This document shows positions 8,826 through 18,181 of a stretch of DNA of 61,793 nt, piece by piece; position 1 is the first letter of the stretch, and the number at the start of each line of letters is the position of its first letter. Position numbers and translations under genes: made by a program. Origin of the DNA: Sphingomonadales bacterium (lineage in GTDB: Bacteria > Bacteroidota > Bacteroidia > NS11-12g > UBA955). The notes under the pieces were generated by a model, which worked only from the letters and a program-made list of their open reading frames with translations, was not told the origin of the DNA and did not search any database. Where the stretch lies: assembly GCA_016872175.1 (NCBI GenBank), contig VHBA01000008.1, positions 1-61,793 of the forward strand, given 5' to 3'.

Positions 8826-9926
8826 ATGGCTGATATTCAAACCATGAATGCGCCCGCTACGGTCTTTGATCTTTTTGCAGGGCTTGAATCAACACAACAC
8901 GAACAAATCGTTTTTTGTCAGGACCATGCAACTGGCCTCAAGGCTATTATTGCTATACACAATACCGTTTTAGGACCGGGGCTTGGTGGAACACGAATGT
9001 GGTCTTATGCCAATGAAAAAGATGCAGTGCGTGATGCATTGCGTCTTAGCCGTGGTATGACGTATAAAGCATCTGTGGCAGGTCTGAACCTCGGCGGTGC
9101 TAAAGCGGTAATCATCGGCGATGCCAAAACTGCCAAAAGTGAAGCCCTCATGCGCAAGTTTGGTCGTTTTGTAGAAAACCTGAACGGTAAATACATTACT
9201 GCTGAAGATGTGGGAACCACAACCCGCGACATGGAATATGTGAACATGGAAACAGATCACGTTGTGGGTTTGCCTGAATCCATGGGCGGCGGCGGTGATC
9301 CATCACCTGTAACTGCTTTCGGAACATACATGGGTATTAAAGCATCTGCTAAAAAAGCATGGGGAAGCGAAAGCCTGAATGGTAAAAGTATAGCTGTGCA
9401 AGGCATAGGAAAAGTAGGCATGCATTTGCTTGAACACCTCAAAAAAGAAGGTGCATCACTGTATGTGGCCGATATAAATGAAGCTGCATTAAAGCAAGCC
9501 GCTGAAATGGGAGCCATTGTGGTGAGTGGGGATGATATGTATGATTTGGATGTGGATGTATTTGCTCCATGTGCTTTGGGTGCTATCCTGAATGATAATA
9601 CCATTCCCCGTTTGAAATGTCAGGTTGTGGCCGGCGCTGCCAACAATCAGCTTGAAGACGAGAAAGTTCACGGTGATATGCTGAAAACCAAGGGCATTAT
9701 GTATGCACCCGACTTTGTAATCAATGCAGGTGGCCTGATCAACGTATACAGCGAGTATACAGGATATGTGCGTGAACAGGCTATGTCACAAGCAGAAAAT
9801 ATCTATAAAACCATTTTGGATATCTATACGTTGGCCGACACCCAGAATGTGAATAACCAACAGGCTGCCATCAAGCTGGCCGAAAAGCGTATTCACGATA
9901 TGATGTTGGTTCACAGCACCTACTAA
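8826..9926 (+). CDS. ldh: Leucine dehydrogenase-like amino acid dehydrogenase
   Basis: Member of the Glu/Leu/Phe/Val dehydrogenase family: NAD-dependent oxidative deamination of branched-chain amino acids in the cytoplasm. The start at 8826 gives 366 residues, the usual size of leucine dehydrogenases and clearly shorter than glutamate dehydrogenases. It has the glycine-rich GPGLGGTRMW (50-59), Lys81 in GMTYKASVAG and Lys93 in GGAKAVI (the catalytic and substrate-carboxylate lysines of the family), and the nucleotide-binding GIGKVG (193-198). Valine or phenylalanine dehydrogenase activity cannot be excluded. It probably supplies 2-oxo acids for branched fatty acids or catabolises leucine. The ldh symbol here means leucine, not lactate, dehydrogenase. 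Confidence 0.88.
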   Translation: MADIQTMNAPATVFDLFAGLESTQHEQIVFCQDHATGLKAIIAIHNTVLGPGLGGTRMWSYANEKDAVRDALRLSRGMTYKASVAGLNLGGAKAVIIGDAKTAKSEALMRKFGRFVENLNGKYITAEDVGTTTRDMEYVNMETDHVVGLPESMGGGGDPSPVTAFGTYMGIKASAKKAWGSESLNGKSIAVQGIGKVGMHLLEHLKKEGASLYVADINEAALKQAAEMGAIVVSGDDMYDLDVDVFAPCALGAILNDNTIPRLKCQVVAGAANNQLEDEKVHGDMLKTKGIMYAPDFVINAGGLINVYSEYTGYVREQAMSQAENIYKTILDIYTLADTQNVNNQQAAIKLAEKRIHDMMLVHSTY

Positions 9927-10015
9927 GGTTAAAAACCATAACAGTACTAGTTTTATCCTGATTTTTCAGGTTCATCTGCCTTTTTATCACACAAATTGTA
10001 TTAATTGCAGGTGAT

Positions 10016-11482
10016 ATGAAGTTTCAGCGACCGAAAGTTCAAAACACGGCTGTTGCCCTTCTATTTATTTTTCTGGCAATAATTTTAGAACTGCTATTTT
10101 GGTGGAAGGCTGAATGGCCTGCCGGTGGTCAAGACAGCTGGAACCATTACCTGTATGCTCGTTTTGCACCATCTCACCCTGAATTATTTGCTGATCAGTG
10201 GGGAAAGCCCTTCTTTACGCTTATAGCTTCTCCTTTTGCACAGTTTGGAATTGAGGGAATTTATGTGTTGAATATCCTTTGTATGGCAGGCGGTGCATGG
10301 TTATTATTTCTTGCTGCCAGGCGCCTGAATTTTAAAATGCCTTGGCTGGCGTCCATATTTTTTTTGTTCCAACCCGTTGTTTTCGGTAATATTATCGGTG
10401 CACTTACAGAACCCTTAAATGCCTTTGTGCTATGTCTGGCACTTTATTGCCTGGCATCACTGAGGTATGTTCCGGCTGCTATTCTCGTTTCATTGTTTCC
10501 ATTCTTCAGGTCCGAGGGAATAATACTTTGGGCTGTTGTTTTTATGTTTTTTATCATTCGCAGCAAGTGGAAACCTTTGATATGGCTGTTTTCTGGAACC
10601 CTAATACTGAGTTTAGCAGGAGCTATTTATTCGGGAGACGTATTCTGGATCCTCACCCACAATCCTTATTTCAAGGCTGAAATAGACAACCGATTTCAAA
10701 TAGGGCATGGTGATTTTTTGCATTATTTACATGCCCAGCGACAGATATGGGGAATTGCCGTTACGGCATTAGTGGCGCTGGCACTGGCCTGGCTATTTGC
10801 CCATATTGTATATTTGGTTCAAAGAAAAACACCCGAAGAGAAAAGTAGGTTTTGCTTTTGGCTGGTGGCGCCTATGTTTTTGGCTTTTTTTCTGGCCCAT
10901 TCATGGATTTGGTATAAAGGGTCTTTCGGGTCTCACGGTTTGCTCAGGGTTTTTCTGCTGACGTCGCCACTCACCGCTTTACTGGCTCAGTATGCTTCTG
11001 AAAAAATACTATCTATTGAGGTGAATGTTATAAAAGGGGTTTTTGTTTATTCTGTTATTGCTGCAATGGTACTTGGTGGGTATGCCGGAAATAAAACAGC
11101 TTTTCCATGGCAGTCTAAACCATCAGTAGCGGCTTTTCCCGGAGAACCTCAGCTAGATAATGCCTTGGCATTTATTGAAAAGCAAGGTTTGAAAAGCAAT
11201 GTTCTTGTTCATCAGTTGCCATGGTTAAACGCACAGTTGGGTTTGGATCCCTGGGCTAAACCGGAAGTGGCCAAAACGTTTTATATCTGGAGCATTGACA
11301 AAAGGCCGGGTCAGGACTGGATGCCGGATAGTTGTGTCGTGTTATGGGATAATTTCCATGCCCGCAGGGATGCACCCATGACGCTTACTGATATGCGAAA
11401 GCTTACTCAGTACAAGGAACTGGCTTATTTCCCTGCCCCGGATAGCATCTATGATGTTAGGGTATTTATAAAATCCCGGTAA
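10016..11482 (+). CDS. Polytopic membrane protein, probable GT-C glycosyltransferase
   Basis: A 488-residue protein with about ten predicted transmembrane helices. The first loop after helix 1 contains GGQDSWNHYLYARFA, in the position where GT-C enzymes carry their catalytic acidic residue. GT-C enzymes use polyprenyl-phosphate sugars as donors at the periplasmic face. The C-terminal ~110 residues (from about 370) are less hydrophobic and could be the soluble lid domain. Exact family and acceptor are unknown. It is flanked by the leucine dehydrogenase gene and, on the other strand, by the decayed dehydrogenase, so the context gives no hint. Confidence 0.68.
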   Translation: MKFQRPKVQNTAVALLFIFLAIILELLFWWKAEWPAGGQDSWNHYLYARFAPSHPELFADQWGKPFFTLIASPFAQFGIEGIYVLNILCMAGGAWLLFLAARRLNFKMPWLASIFFLFQPVVFGNIIGALTEPLNAFVLCLALYCLASLRYVPAAILVSLFPFFRSEGIILWAVVFMFFIIRSKWKPLIWLFSGTLILSLAGAIYSGDVFWILTHNPYFKAEIDNRFQIGHGDFLHYLHAQRQIWGIAVTALVALALAWLFAHIVYLVQRKTPEEKSRFCFWLVAPMFLAFFLAHSWIWYKGSFGSHGLLRVFLLTSPLTALLAQYASEKILSIEVNVIKGVFVYSVIAAMVLGGYAGNKTAFPWQSKPSVAAFPGEPQLDNALAFIEKQGLKSNVLVHQLPWLNAQLGLDPWAKPEVAKTFYIWSIDKRPGQDWMPDSCVVLWDNFHARRDAPMTLTDMRKLTQYKELAYFPAPDSIYDVRVFIKSR

Positions 11483-11483
11483 T

Positions 11484-12292
11484 TTACATTTTAAGTAAAT
11501 CGCGCATTTTGCGCTGTATCGTATTGGCTGCAAATTCAGGATTAATGGGGTACAGGGTGTTCATCCATTTGGCATCATTGCCGATAAATATTTGATACGC
11601 TTTTTTTATTCAATGCCTTTGACAATGGCTTCCGCAGCCCTTTGCGGTGGAATCCGTTTATAATTTTTCGCTTTTGAATGGGGTATTTCCGGAGGGGTTA
11701 CACCGGAATTCATGCTTATTTCTGTGTCAATTGCACCGGGAAAATCTACCGAAACATAGATGCCCGTATTTTTTAATTCAGAATGAAGGCCCTCCGTAAA
11801 TAGCTTCACAGCGGCTTTTGAGGCACCGTAAAATACCTGTCAGGGAACCGGTACAAATCCGCCAATGCTGCAAACGTTAACAATGTGAGCTTCTTTGCGT
11901 GTTAACAAGTGCGGCAGGAATGCTCTTGTCATATTAACAGTGCCATAGAAATTGATGTTCATTACCCTTTCAATATCCTTCATTTCAATGTCTTTTACGG
12001 TGGTGAAAGGCTGAATAACACCAGCATTGTTGATGAGTCCATCAATACATCCATGATTATGCAGAATTTGATTTATCAATGCTGGAATAGCCTTATTTTC
12101 GGTAATGTCAAGGGCATGACACGAAAAGCGCACGGCTAAAGACCCGGCCTCCATCTCAGTTTCATGCAGGCCTTCCTCATCCTTGTCAATACATGCCACG
12201 CGTGCGCCTTTATCCAGCAAGTGCAAGGTAAGAGTCCTGCCAATGCCATTTCCTGCGCCGGTTACGGCAACGGTTTTTTGAGCAACATTCAT
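11484..12292 (-). pseudogene. Short-chain dehydrogenase/reductase, inactivated by an in-frame TGA and a frameshift
   Basis: Classical SDR fold with the cofactor motif TGAGNGIG (11-18) and NNAG (88-91). After GGFVPVP the frame meets a TGA at 11840-11842 where relatives have glycine (VPGQ). The frame then continues with QVFYGASKAAVK, which holds the catalytic Tyr155 and Lys159. A product stopping at the TGA would lack the active site. A second lesion follows VKGIE: a TAA arises in an A-rich run at about 11606, and the C-terminus (KKAYQIFIGNDAKWMN to RDLLKM) continues in another frame to the stop at 11484. Adding back one base gives 269 residues, a normal size. Two independent lesions suggest real decay more than one base-calling error, though the A-run could be an indel error. 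Confidence 0.8.
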
Positions 12293-12344
12293 AGCCGCTG
12301 CAAAGAGATTATTAAATAGAAGAAGATTAGCTGATTTAGGTCGC

Positions 12345-13631
12345 TTAGCTTGATGATATTTCGGTGAGGGCGCTTACCAGCACATCAAGGTCTTTTATCG
12401 TATTGCTTAGATGTGGCGTAATTCTTACACCATTGATAGCGGGATGCTCAATAGCGACGGTAAATATGCGGTATTTTGAAAATAGAATTTCGGCAAGTTT
12501 GCCAGGGGTGTAGCCATCAATTTTGCCAGGGGTGTAGCCATCAATGGCAACATTGGCAATGGCTCCGCAACGGGTTGCATCTTCCCAGGGTGTATTAAGT
12601 TTAATTTTGGGTGTTTTCGCCACTTTGCTTGTCCAGTAATGCATCATATAGCGAAGTCTTTTTTCTTTAAGTGCACTGCCAATCTTATTGTGAAAAGCAA
12701 TGGACTCAGGAATGCACTGCAAAGTTTGAATAGGGCGAGTTCCCACATGTTCAAATCGCCGAATATTATTGCTTGGCTGTGATGTGTCTCCCATAAGCGG
12801 CCATAATTCGGGAATGAAGTCTTTCCGCATCCAAAGAAATCCTGCTCCCAGCGGATTACAAAGCCATTTATGCAGGCTGGCTCCTACAAAATCTGCCTGA
12901 AGGTCGGCTATGCCAAATTCCAGATGCGCCACAGCATGCGCTGAATCTACCGCAACGGCAATATTCCTTTTTTTGGCTTCTGCCGCAATTTTAGCGACCG
13001 GAATTACCTGTCCTGAGAGGTTAATGAGGTGGGTGAGGTGAACCATGCGTGTTTTTCGGGTAAACAAACGTTGGTAAGCCTCGGTGACTTCCTCGTCGCT
13101 GTTGGGTATTAAAGGAACCTGTGCGTATTTCAATACAATGCCAAATCTTTTGGCTGCCTGCTGAAATGCCTCTGTCATACTGCCATAATCCTGATTACCC
13201 AGTACGACTTCATCGCCCTTTTCCCATGGGAAACCCATAATGACAATGTTCAAGGCTTCGGTTGTGTTGCGCAGCAGCGCCAGTTCTTCGGCATCGCACC
13301 TAAGAAAGCCCGCCAGAGAAGTTCTTGCGGATTCTATGGCTGCCTGTTGTTCTTTGCGCATAAACACACTGTTGCGGGTATTGATGTCCTTTTCGCTTTG
13401 CTGGTGAAATGCCAGTGTAGAAGCCGGTTGATGGCTGAAATAGCCGTTTTCAAGATTTATAAAGCCATCCGGTCTGGTGTATAGCGCTCTTACCTTGTTC
13501 CAATAATTTTCGTCTGCTACTCCAGCATCCGGTTCCGGTGATGTTGGTAGTGATTGTGACATTAAACGATTATTGATCAGGGTTGTTCCGGCCAGGGCGA
13601 TGGAGCCAGAAATGAAATCGCGACGCTGCAT
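12345..13631 (-). CDS. Class V PLP-dependent aminotransferase, exported (isopenicillin-N-epimerase-like)
   Basis: A fold-type I PLP enzyme of the cysteine desulfurase/isopenicillin N epimerase group. It carries a twin-arginine leader (MQRRDFISGS plus a hydrophobic stretch), so it is expected in the periplasm. The PLP lysine is Lys255 in ASLHKWL, and Asp229 and His232 lie in VDSAHAV. Near the C-terminus the eight residues DGYTPGKI/DGYTPGKL occur twice, owing to an exact 24-bp tandem duplication at 12498-12545. This is in frame, so the protein stays open (428 residues; 420 without it). The substrate is unknown. The start at 13631 is supported by the Tat leader. Confidence 0.85.
   Translation of the reverse strand: MQRRDFISGSIALAGTTLINNRLMSQSLPTSPEPDAGVADENYWNKVRALYTRPDGFINLENGYFSHQPASTLAFHQQSEKDINTRNSVFMRKEQQAAIESARTSLAGFLRCDAEELALLRNTTEALNIVIMGFPWEKGDEVVLGNQDYGSMTEAFQQAAKRFGIVLKYAQVPLIPNSDEEVTEAYQRLFTRKTRMVHLTHLINLSGQVIPVAKIAAEAKKRNIAVAVDSAHAVAHLEFGIADLQADFVGASLHKWLCNPLGAGFLWMRKDFIPELWPLMGDTSQPSNNIRRFEHVGTRPIQTLQCIPESIAFHNKIGSALKEKRLRYMMHYWTSKVAKTPKIKLNTPWEDATRCGAIANVAIDGYTPGKIDGYTPGKLAEILFSKYRIFTVAIEHPAINGVRITPHLSNTIKDLDVLVSALTEISSS
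12498..12545. repeat. Exact 24-bp tandem duplication in the aminotransferase gene
   Basis: Identical copies 12498-12521 and 12522-12545, each beginning TTTGCCAGGGG. It is in frame and adds eight residues. Confidence 0.95.
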
Positions 13632-13658
13632 GCCGCAATTTAACCTAGTAAGTTAAAT

Positions 13659-14420
13659 TTAAATAATATCCTTAGGCAAATTTTCTTCACCAGGTTTGTA
13701 ATGTTCCCTTAGTTCTGCAGGTGGCTGTGTTTTGCGATGCATTCGCATTTGAAGAATATCCACGAGAAAAGAAAATGCCATAGCAAAATATATGTATCCT
13801 TTTGGAATTTCCAGCCCCCAGCCCTCTGCAATCAGTGAAAATCCAATCAAAAGCAAAAATGCAAGAGCCAGCATTTTGAATGCAGGATGCTTATTTACAA
13901 AATTGCTTATGGGACCTGCGGCAAACAACATCATAACCACAGATAAAATAACCGCTACATACATAACCCAAAGTTCTTTTACCATGCCTACCGCAGTGAT
14001 GATGGAATCAATCGAAAAAACCAGATCCATTATAAGTATCTGAACAACTACCGCTGAAAAACCAGTTGTTTTTAGTTTAGAAGATACATCTCCGGCTTCC
14101 CCCTCCGTTTTGTGATAAATTTCTGCTACACTTTTGTACAACAGAAACAACCCTCCTGCAATCAGTATAATGTCTTTACTGGTAAATCCTTTGTTTAAAA
14201 TAGTCAGAAGTGGTTCATTCAACTGCATTATTAGCGTAATTATTCCAAGCAAAGCCAACCGCATAATACTAGCCAAAATCAAACCAATGCGCCTTGCTCT
14301 TCGCTGCTTTTCTGAAGGAAGTTTAGAAGCAAGTATTGAAATAAAAATCACGTTGTCAATACCGAGAACCGCTTCAAGCAGAACAAGCGTAAATATGGAA
14401 ATGATGATTTCTAATTCCAC
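13659..14420 (-). CDS. TerC family membrane protein
   Basis: An integral membrane protein of the TerC/Alx/YkoY family, associated with Mn2+ export and with tellurite resistance in some hosts. At 253 residues it has about seven hydrophobic helices. The conserved acidic intramembrane motifs are visible: LLEAVLGIDNVIF (about 14-26) and the second-half counterpart IMDLVFSIDSIITA, with Asp residues presumed to bind the metal. It starts 3 nt after the recJ stop, so both are probably on one transcript. Confidence 0.88.
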   Translation of the reverse strand: MELEIIISIFTLVLLEAVLGIDNVIFISILASKLPSEKQRRARRIGLILASIMRLALLGIITLIMQLNEPLLTILNKGFTSKDIILIAGGLFLLYKSVAEIYHKTEGEAGDVSSKLKTTGFSAVVVQILIMDLVFSIDSIITAVGMVKELWVMYVAVILSVVMMLFAAGPISNFVNKHPAFKMLALAFLLLIGFSLIAEGWGLEIPKGYIYFAMAFSFLVDILQMRMHRKTQPPAELREHYKPGEENLPKDII

Positions 14421-14423
14421 AGG

Positions 14424-16130
14424 TTAATTTTTAATGTCTTTTAATTTTAATTGCAAACTGGTTCTTCCATTGAAGGTGTTTTCCTCAATACAATAGCAGG
14501 CATGAAAGATACTTTTGTTGCTAACTGTATGTATGTAATGGCTCATGCCAAAGCCGATGGTGTCAATGCCTGAATTTCGTTGATGTACTGTCATTTTGAG
14601 ATGTTTCTCTTTTAATACTCTGGCGGTGCCATTTGACTGCATGTTGTCACTTCTAAAAACAGGAATCATATTGCCTGGACCAAAAGGAGCCATCTGGTTA
14701 ATAATATTCAGCATACCTGGATTGATATCGCTAAGTGAAATAAGCAAATCATATTCAATTTCCGGGAGGGTAGGTACCCCGTCGGCTTTCTGTTTGACAA
14801 TATCTTCAAATCTTCTGGCAAATTCCTCAAAGTTTTCAGAGCGAATGGAAAGTCCGGCTGCATATTTATGGCCCCCAAATTGCTCAACCACATCACTGCA
14901 GGATCCGATGGCTTCGTGTATGTCAAAGTCTTTTACACTGCGGGCAGAACCGGTGAGCATGCCATCGTTTTCCGAGAAAACAATAGTGGGTTTGTAAAAC
15001 TGTTCAACCAATCTGCTGGCTACAATGCCTATAACCCCCTTATGCCATTGATTACCAAATAGCACAGTACTTTTCTTAGCCAATAGTTCAGGGCTGGTTT
15101 CCACCAGTGAAATGGCTTCGCGGGTGATGTCATTATCCAATTCCTTACGCTCGTGGTTGCGTTCTTGCAGCACTTTGGCCAGCTTTCTTGCGGTATTGAA
15201 ATCTTTTTCGATAAGCACCGCTACAGCAGCTTTGGCATCAGCTATACGTCCTGCGGCATTGATGCGTGGCCCAATACCAAACACGATATCCGATATAGAG
15301 AGCGTACTTTTTTGCTGATAGCCCTCCAACAGTGCCTGAATGCCCAGTGAAGGATTCTCATTAATCTTTTTAAGACCAAAATAGGCGAGGGTTCTGTTCT
15401 CTCCCCGAATATCAACCAAGTCACTGGCGACACTCACAGCTACCATATCAATATATTCCATGATGGAATCCAGCGGTAGCCCATGTTTTTCTGCGAATGC
15501 CTGTATGAGTTTAAATCCAATGCCGGCTCCTGAAAGTTCCTTGTAGGGGTATTCGCAATCTTTTCGTTTGGGATTTAGTACTGCAGAGGCTTTGGGAATG
15601 GTGCTGCCGGGCAAATGGTGATCGCAGATGATAAAATCAACACCTTTGGAATTTGCATAGTCGATTAAATCATTTGAGCGGATGCCGCAATCCAGGGCTA
15701 TTACAAGTCCAAATCCATTTTCTGCGGCATAGTCAATCCCTATTTTGCTGATTCCGTAACCTTCCTTGTAGCGATCCGGAATATAGTAATCAATTTCGCC
15801 GGTATGTCTGTTGCTCAAAAAGCTGTATACAATACTCACGGCAGTAGTTCCATCAACATCATAGTCTCCAAAAACCATGATTTTTTCACCATTGGCGATG
15901 GCTTTGTCAATACGCTCAATGGCTTTTTCCATATCCTGCATCAAAAATGGATCATGCAGGTCTTCTATTTTCGGACGAAAGAATTTTTCAGCTTGCAGAT
16001 AGGTTTCTATACCGCGCTGAATAAGAATACTGGCAAGGCGTGGGTGAATATTTAATTCTCCGGCGAGACGTGCAACTTTTTCTTCAGGGGGTAGGGGTTT
16101 TGCACGCCAAATAAATTCCATAGCATGCAA
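14424..16130 (-). CDS. recJ: Single-stranded-DNA-specific exonuclease RecJ
   Basis: A 5'-3' single-strand exonuclease for recombinational and mismatch repair. It has the DHH phosphoesterase motifs: DYDVDG at residues 89-94, ALDCGI near 145-150 and the DHH triad at 170-172, all metal ligands. A DHHA1 domain with SGSAR-like GSARS and GGHKYAAGLS follows, and an OB-fold-like C-terminus. The 568-residue length is usual. The start could be ATG 16130 or the fourth codon ATG at 16121 (MEFIWRAKPL); the latter fits homologues better. It overlaps nothing and precedes terC by 3 nt. Confidence 0.95.
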   Translation of the reverse strand: MHAMEFIWRAKPLPPEEKVARLAGELNIHPRLASILIQRGIETYLQAEKFFRPKIEDLHDPFLMQDMEKAIERIDKAIANGEKIMVFGDYDVDGTTAVSIVYSFLSNRHTGEIDYYIPDRYKEGYGISKIGIDYAAENGFGLVIALDCGIRSNDLIDYANSKGVDFIICDHHLPGSTIPKASAVLNPKRKDCEYPYKELSGAGIGFKLIQAFAEKHGLPLDSIMEYIDMVAVSVASDLVDIRGENRTLAYFGLKKINENPSLGIQALLEGYQQKSTLSISDIVFGIGPRINAAGRIADAKAAVAVLIEKDFNTARKLAKVLQERNHERKELDNDITREAISLVETSPELLAKKSTVLFGNQWHKGVIGIVASRLVEQFYKPTIVFSENDGMLTGSARSVKDFDIHEAIGSCSDVVEQFGGHKYAAGLSIRSENFEEFARRFEDIVKQKADGVPTLPEIEYDLLISLSDINPGMLNIINQMAPFGPGNMIPVFRSDNMQSNGTARVLKEKHLKMTVHQRNSGIDTIGFGMSHYIHTVSNKSIFHACYCIEENTFNGRTSLQLKLKDIKN

Positions 16131-16199
16131 AAATCGTAAATTTTTACGAGGGTAAAAAATAAATCGATGATTATGTGGGTAAACCCGTTAATTAAAGCC

Positions 16200-16748
16200 T
16201 TATTCAGACTTTTTGAATATGGGTTCAATAGGTATTTCTAAAGCTGCCGCCAAATCACAACGCATCCAGCACACATCAATCCAGTTTCCGTTTTTCCATC
16301 CGGCTTTTTTATGAACACTTTGTTTTTTGAAACCGCACGAACTATGCAGTTTGATGCTCTTTTCGTTTGGCAATCCGATCAAGGCAAAAGCATGGGTGAA
16401 ATGCCGTTCTTTTAAGGTTGTTAGAAGTCTTTTATACAGCCTCTGTCCGAAACCCTTTCCGGTATTGTCTTTCGCCAGATAAATGGATGTTTCTACAGCC
16501 CAGCGATAAGCTGCACGTTCCCTGTGAGAGCATGCGTAAGCGTAGCCAATAATTTCATTTTCTTTTTCCAAAACATAAAAAGGAAAACGACTGGCAATCG
16601 CATCCAGTCTGGCACTGAAGGCAGTTAATTCCGGTACTGAAGTTTCAAAAGTATATGGGCCATTAAGGATATAATATTCGTATATACCCAATATGGCAGC
16701 TGCATCATCATTACTATAACTCCGAATATGTAAACCTTCTGGTGCCAT
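16200..16748 (-). CDS. GNAT N-acetyltransferase, phosphinothricin-acetyltransferase-like
   Basis: Acetyl-CoA-dependent N-acetyltransferase, 182 residues. The Pat-like features are YTFET after the first helices, GYAYACSHRERAAYRW, VETSIYL and the acetyl-CoA loop NTGKGFGQRL (Q/RxxGxG/A class), then LIGLPNEKSIKLH. Family members acetylate phosphinothricin, methionine sulfone or related amino compounds, and the true substrate is often unknown. It reads divergently from the T9SS gene at 16796. Confidence 0.85.
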   Translation of the reverse strand: MAPEGLHIRSYSNDDAAAILGIYEYYILNGPYTFETSVPELTAFSARLDAIASRFPFYVLEKENEIIGYAYACSHRERAAYRWAVETSIYLAKDNTGKGFGQRLYKRLLTTLKERHFTHAFALIGLPNEKSIKLHSSCGFKKQSVHKKAGWKNGNWIDVCWMRCDLAAALEIPIEPIFKKSE

Positions 16749-16753
16749 GCTTA

Positions 16754-16785
16754 TTTGAAAAACTGATGCAAATTTCGTAGTTTTG
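16754..16785 (+). promoter_or_regulatory. Promoter of the T9SS/PKD protein gene
   Basis: TTTG at 16754-16757, a 20-nt spacer and TAGTTTTG at 16778-16785 give a near-perfect phylum promoter. The ATG at 16796 follows 10 nt after the -7 box. Confidence 0.65.
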
Positions 16786-16795
16786 AATAATAGAG

Positions 16796-18097
16796 ATGAG
16801 AATATTTACTTTTTTGGCCATTGGCTGCATGATGGGTTTGGGTAATGCACAGATTACCATCACCCAAACATCAATGCCTGCTGCAAATGATACTATACGT
16901 TATTCAACAGTGCCTCCTGCTGGTTTGAGTTTAAACATTCAGCAAAAAGGCCCCTCTCAATCATGGGATTACAGCAAGCTCGTGGCCAATAGGCAGGATA
17001 TTTACCGCTATGCATCAGCAAACAGCACGCCGTATTTGCTCTATTTTTTCAATCAGATAGGTCTGAAAACCGCAGACAGCCTGGGTGCAGGACCGGTGAT
17101 GCTGAAAAACATTTATTCGTTTTATACCAAAAATAGCACGGTGTTCAAGCAGGAAGGAATTGGTTATTCTTTCCAGGGAATTCCGCTTGCGGCTCAGAAT
17201 AAAGACGACGATGAAATCTATCAGTTTCCCTTGAAATATGGAGATTCAGACGTTTCAACGTACAATTTCAGATTTGTTATACCGGGCAATATTCTCACTT
17301 TTGTTCAGTCGGGTGTTAGAACCAATGTGGTTGACGGCTGGGGTAGTATTGTTACACCTTACAAAACCTATCCCAATACCTTGCGGGTGAAAACATTCGT
17401 TAATGGTACTGATTCGCTGATAACACAATTTGCCAAGATTCCAATACCACGCAGGCAGGTTATATACAAATGGCTGAGTGCGGATGAGAAAATTCCGGTA
17501 TTGGAAATTACAGGCACTGAAACCAATGGAACATTTACTGCCAATCAGATTCGTTACCGCGATAAATATTTGGGTTTGGTGAGTCCTCTCAGGCCCAGAG
17601 CGGGTTTTACTATCAGCAAAACGTCGGGTTTTGTAACGGTTGATACATTTAATTTCACCGACAGAAGCCAGCCGTTTGCTACCAGTTTCAATTGGCAAAT
17701 AACCCCCACAGCCGGTGTTTCATTTGTAGGCGGAACATCCGCCGGCAGCCGCAATCCCCGTGTGGTTTTTCGGCAGGCAGGGCTTTACAATGTTACACTC
17801 ATTGCTACCAATAATTTTGGTTCGGATGATACTACTGCTCCCAATGCTATCAGCGTTCAATATGGACTTTCAACACGAAATATTACCCCAGAAAATATGT
17901 TTTTCTATCCCAATCCAAGTTGTGGTTATATAACATTTAAACAAGCAGGAAATCTGGAACTGTTTGATGCCTCTGGACGATGTGTTTTGAAGCGTCTTGT
18001 CTTTACAAATGAAAGGGTTTCAGTTGCTTGGTTGCCTAAAGGTTTTTACACACTTAAACTCAACGGCAGCAAACCGGCCTCTCTACTTTTTTATTAA
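16796..18097 (+). CDS. Secreted protein with a PKD-like domain and T9SS C-terminal sorting domain
   Basis: A 433-residue protein with a signal peptide (cleavage near GNAQ), a family-unassigned N-terminal beta-rich region of about 250 residues, a PKD-like domain (about 265-350; FNFTDRSQPF, FRQAGLYNVTLIATN), and a C-terminal T9SS type A sorting domain starting with FFYPNPSCGYITF and ending in LPKGFYTLKL. It should cross the outer membrane through the Por/Gld machinery and be attached at the surface or released. Function of the N-terminal domain is unknown. Confidence 0.85.
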   Translation: MRIFTFLAIGCMMGLGNAQITITQTSMPAANDTIRYSTVPPAGLSLNIQQKGPSQSWDYSKLVANRQDIYRYASANSTPYLLYFFNQIGLKTADSLGAGPVMLKNIYSFYTKNSTVFKQEGIGYSFQGIPLAAQNKDDDEIYQFPLKYGDSDVSTYNFRFVIPGNILTFVQSGVRTNVVDGWGSIVTPYKTYPNTLRVKTFVNGTDSLITQFAKIPIPRRQVIYKWLSADEKIPVLEITGTETNGTFTANQIRYRDKYLGLVSPLRPRAGFTISKTSGFVTVDTFNFTDRSQPFATSFNWQITPTAGVSFVGGTSAGSRNPRVVFRQAGLYNVTLIATNNFGSDDTTAPNAISVQYGLSTRNITPENMFFYPNPSCGYITFKQAGNLELFDASGRCVLKRLVFTNERVSVAWLPKGFYTLKLNGSKPASLLFY

Positions 18098-18104
18098 TTG
18101 ATAT

Positions 18105-18126
18105 TTACAGGTTAAATAACCTGTAA
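18105..18126 (+). terminator. Hairpin after the T9SS gene, possible terminator
   Basis: A perfect 9-bp stem (TTACAGGTT/AACCTGTAA) around an AAAT loop, 8 nt after the stop codon. The trailing T-run is weak, so the role as terminator is probable rather than certain. Confidence 0.5.
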
Positions 18127-18128
18127 AA

Positions 18129-18160
18129 TTTGCCATTGCATTCGCAAATCTTTACATTCG
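18129..18160 (+). promoter_or_regulatory. Promoter of the pntAA-pntAB-pntB operon
   Basis: TTTG at 18129-18132, a 20-nt spacer and TACATTCG at 18153-18160 (one mismatch to TAnnTTTG). The GTG start follows 21 nt later. Confidence 0.5.
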
Positions 18161-18181
18161 CAAGCGTTATTAATAACTGTT

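Noticed and set aside
11840-11842. TGA as glycine in the SDR (alternative genetic code)
   Set aside because: TGA is used as a normal stop in this window (for example psd and the Omp28-like gene), and the phylum markers are Bacteroidota, which use the standard code.
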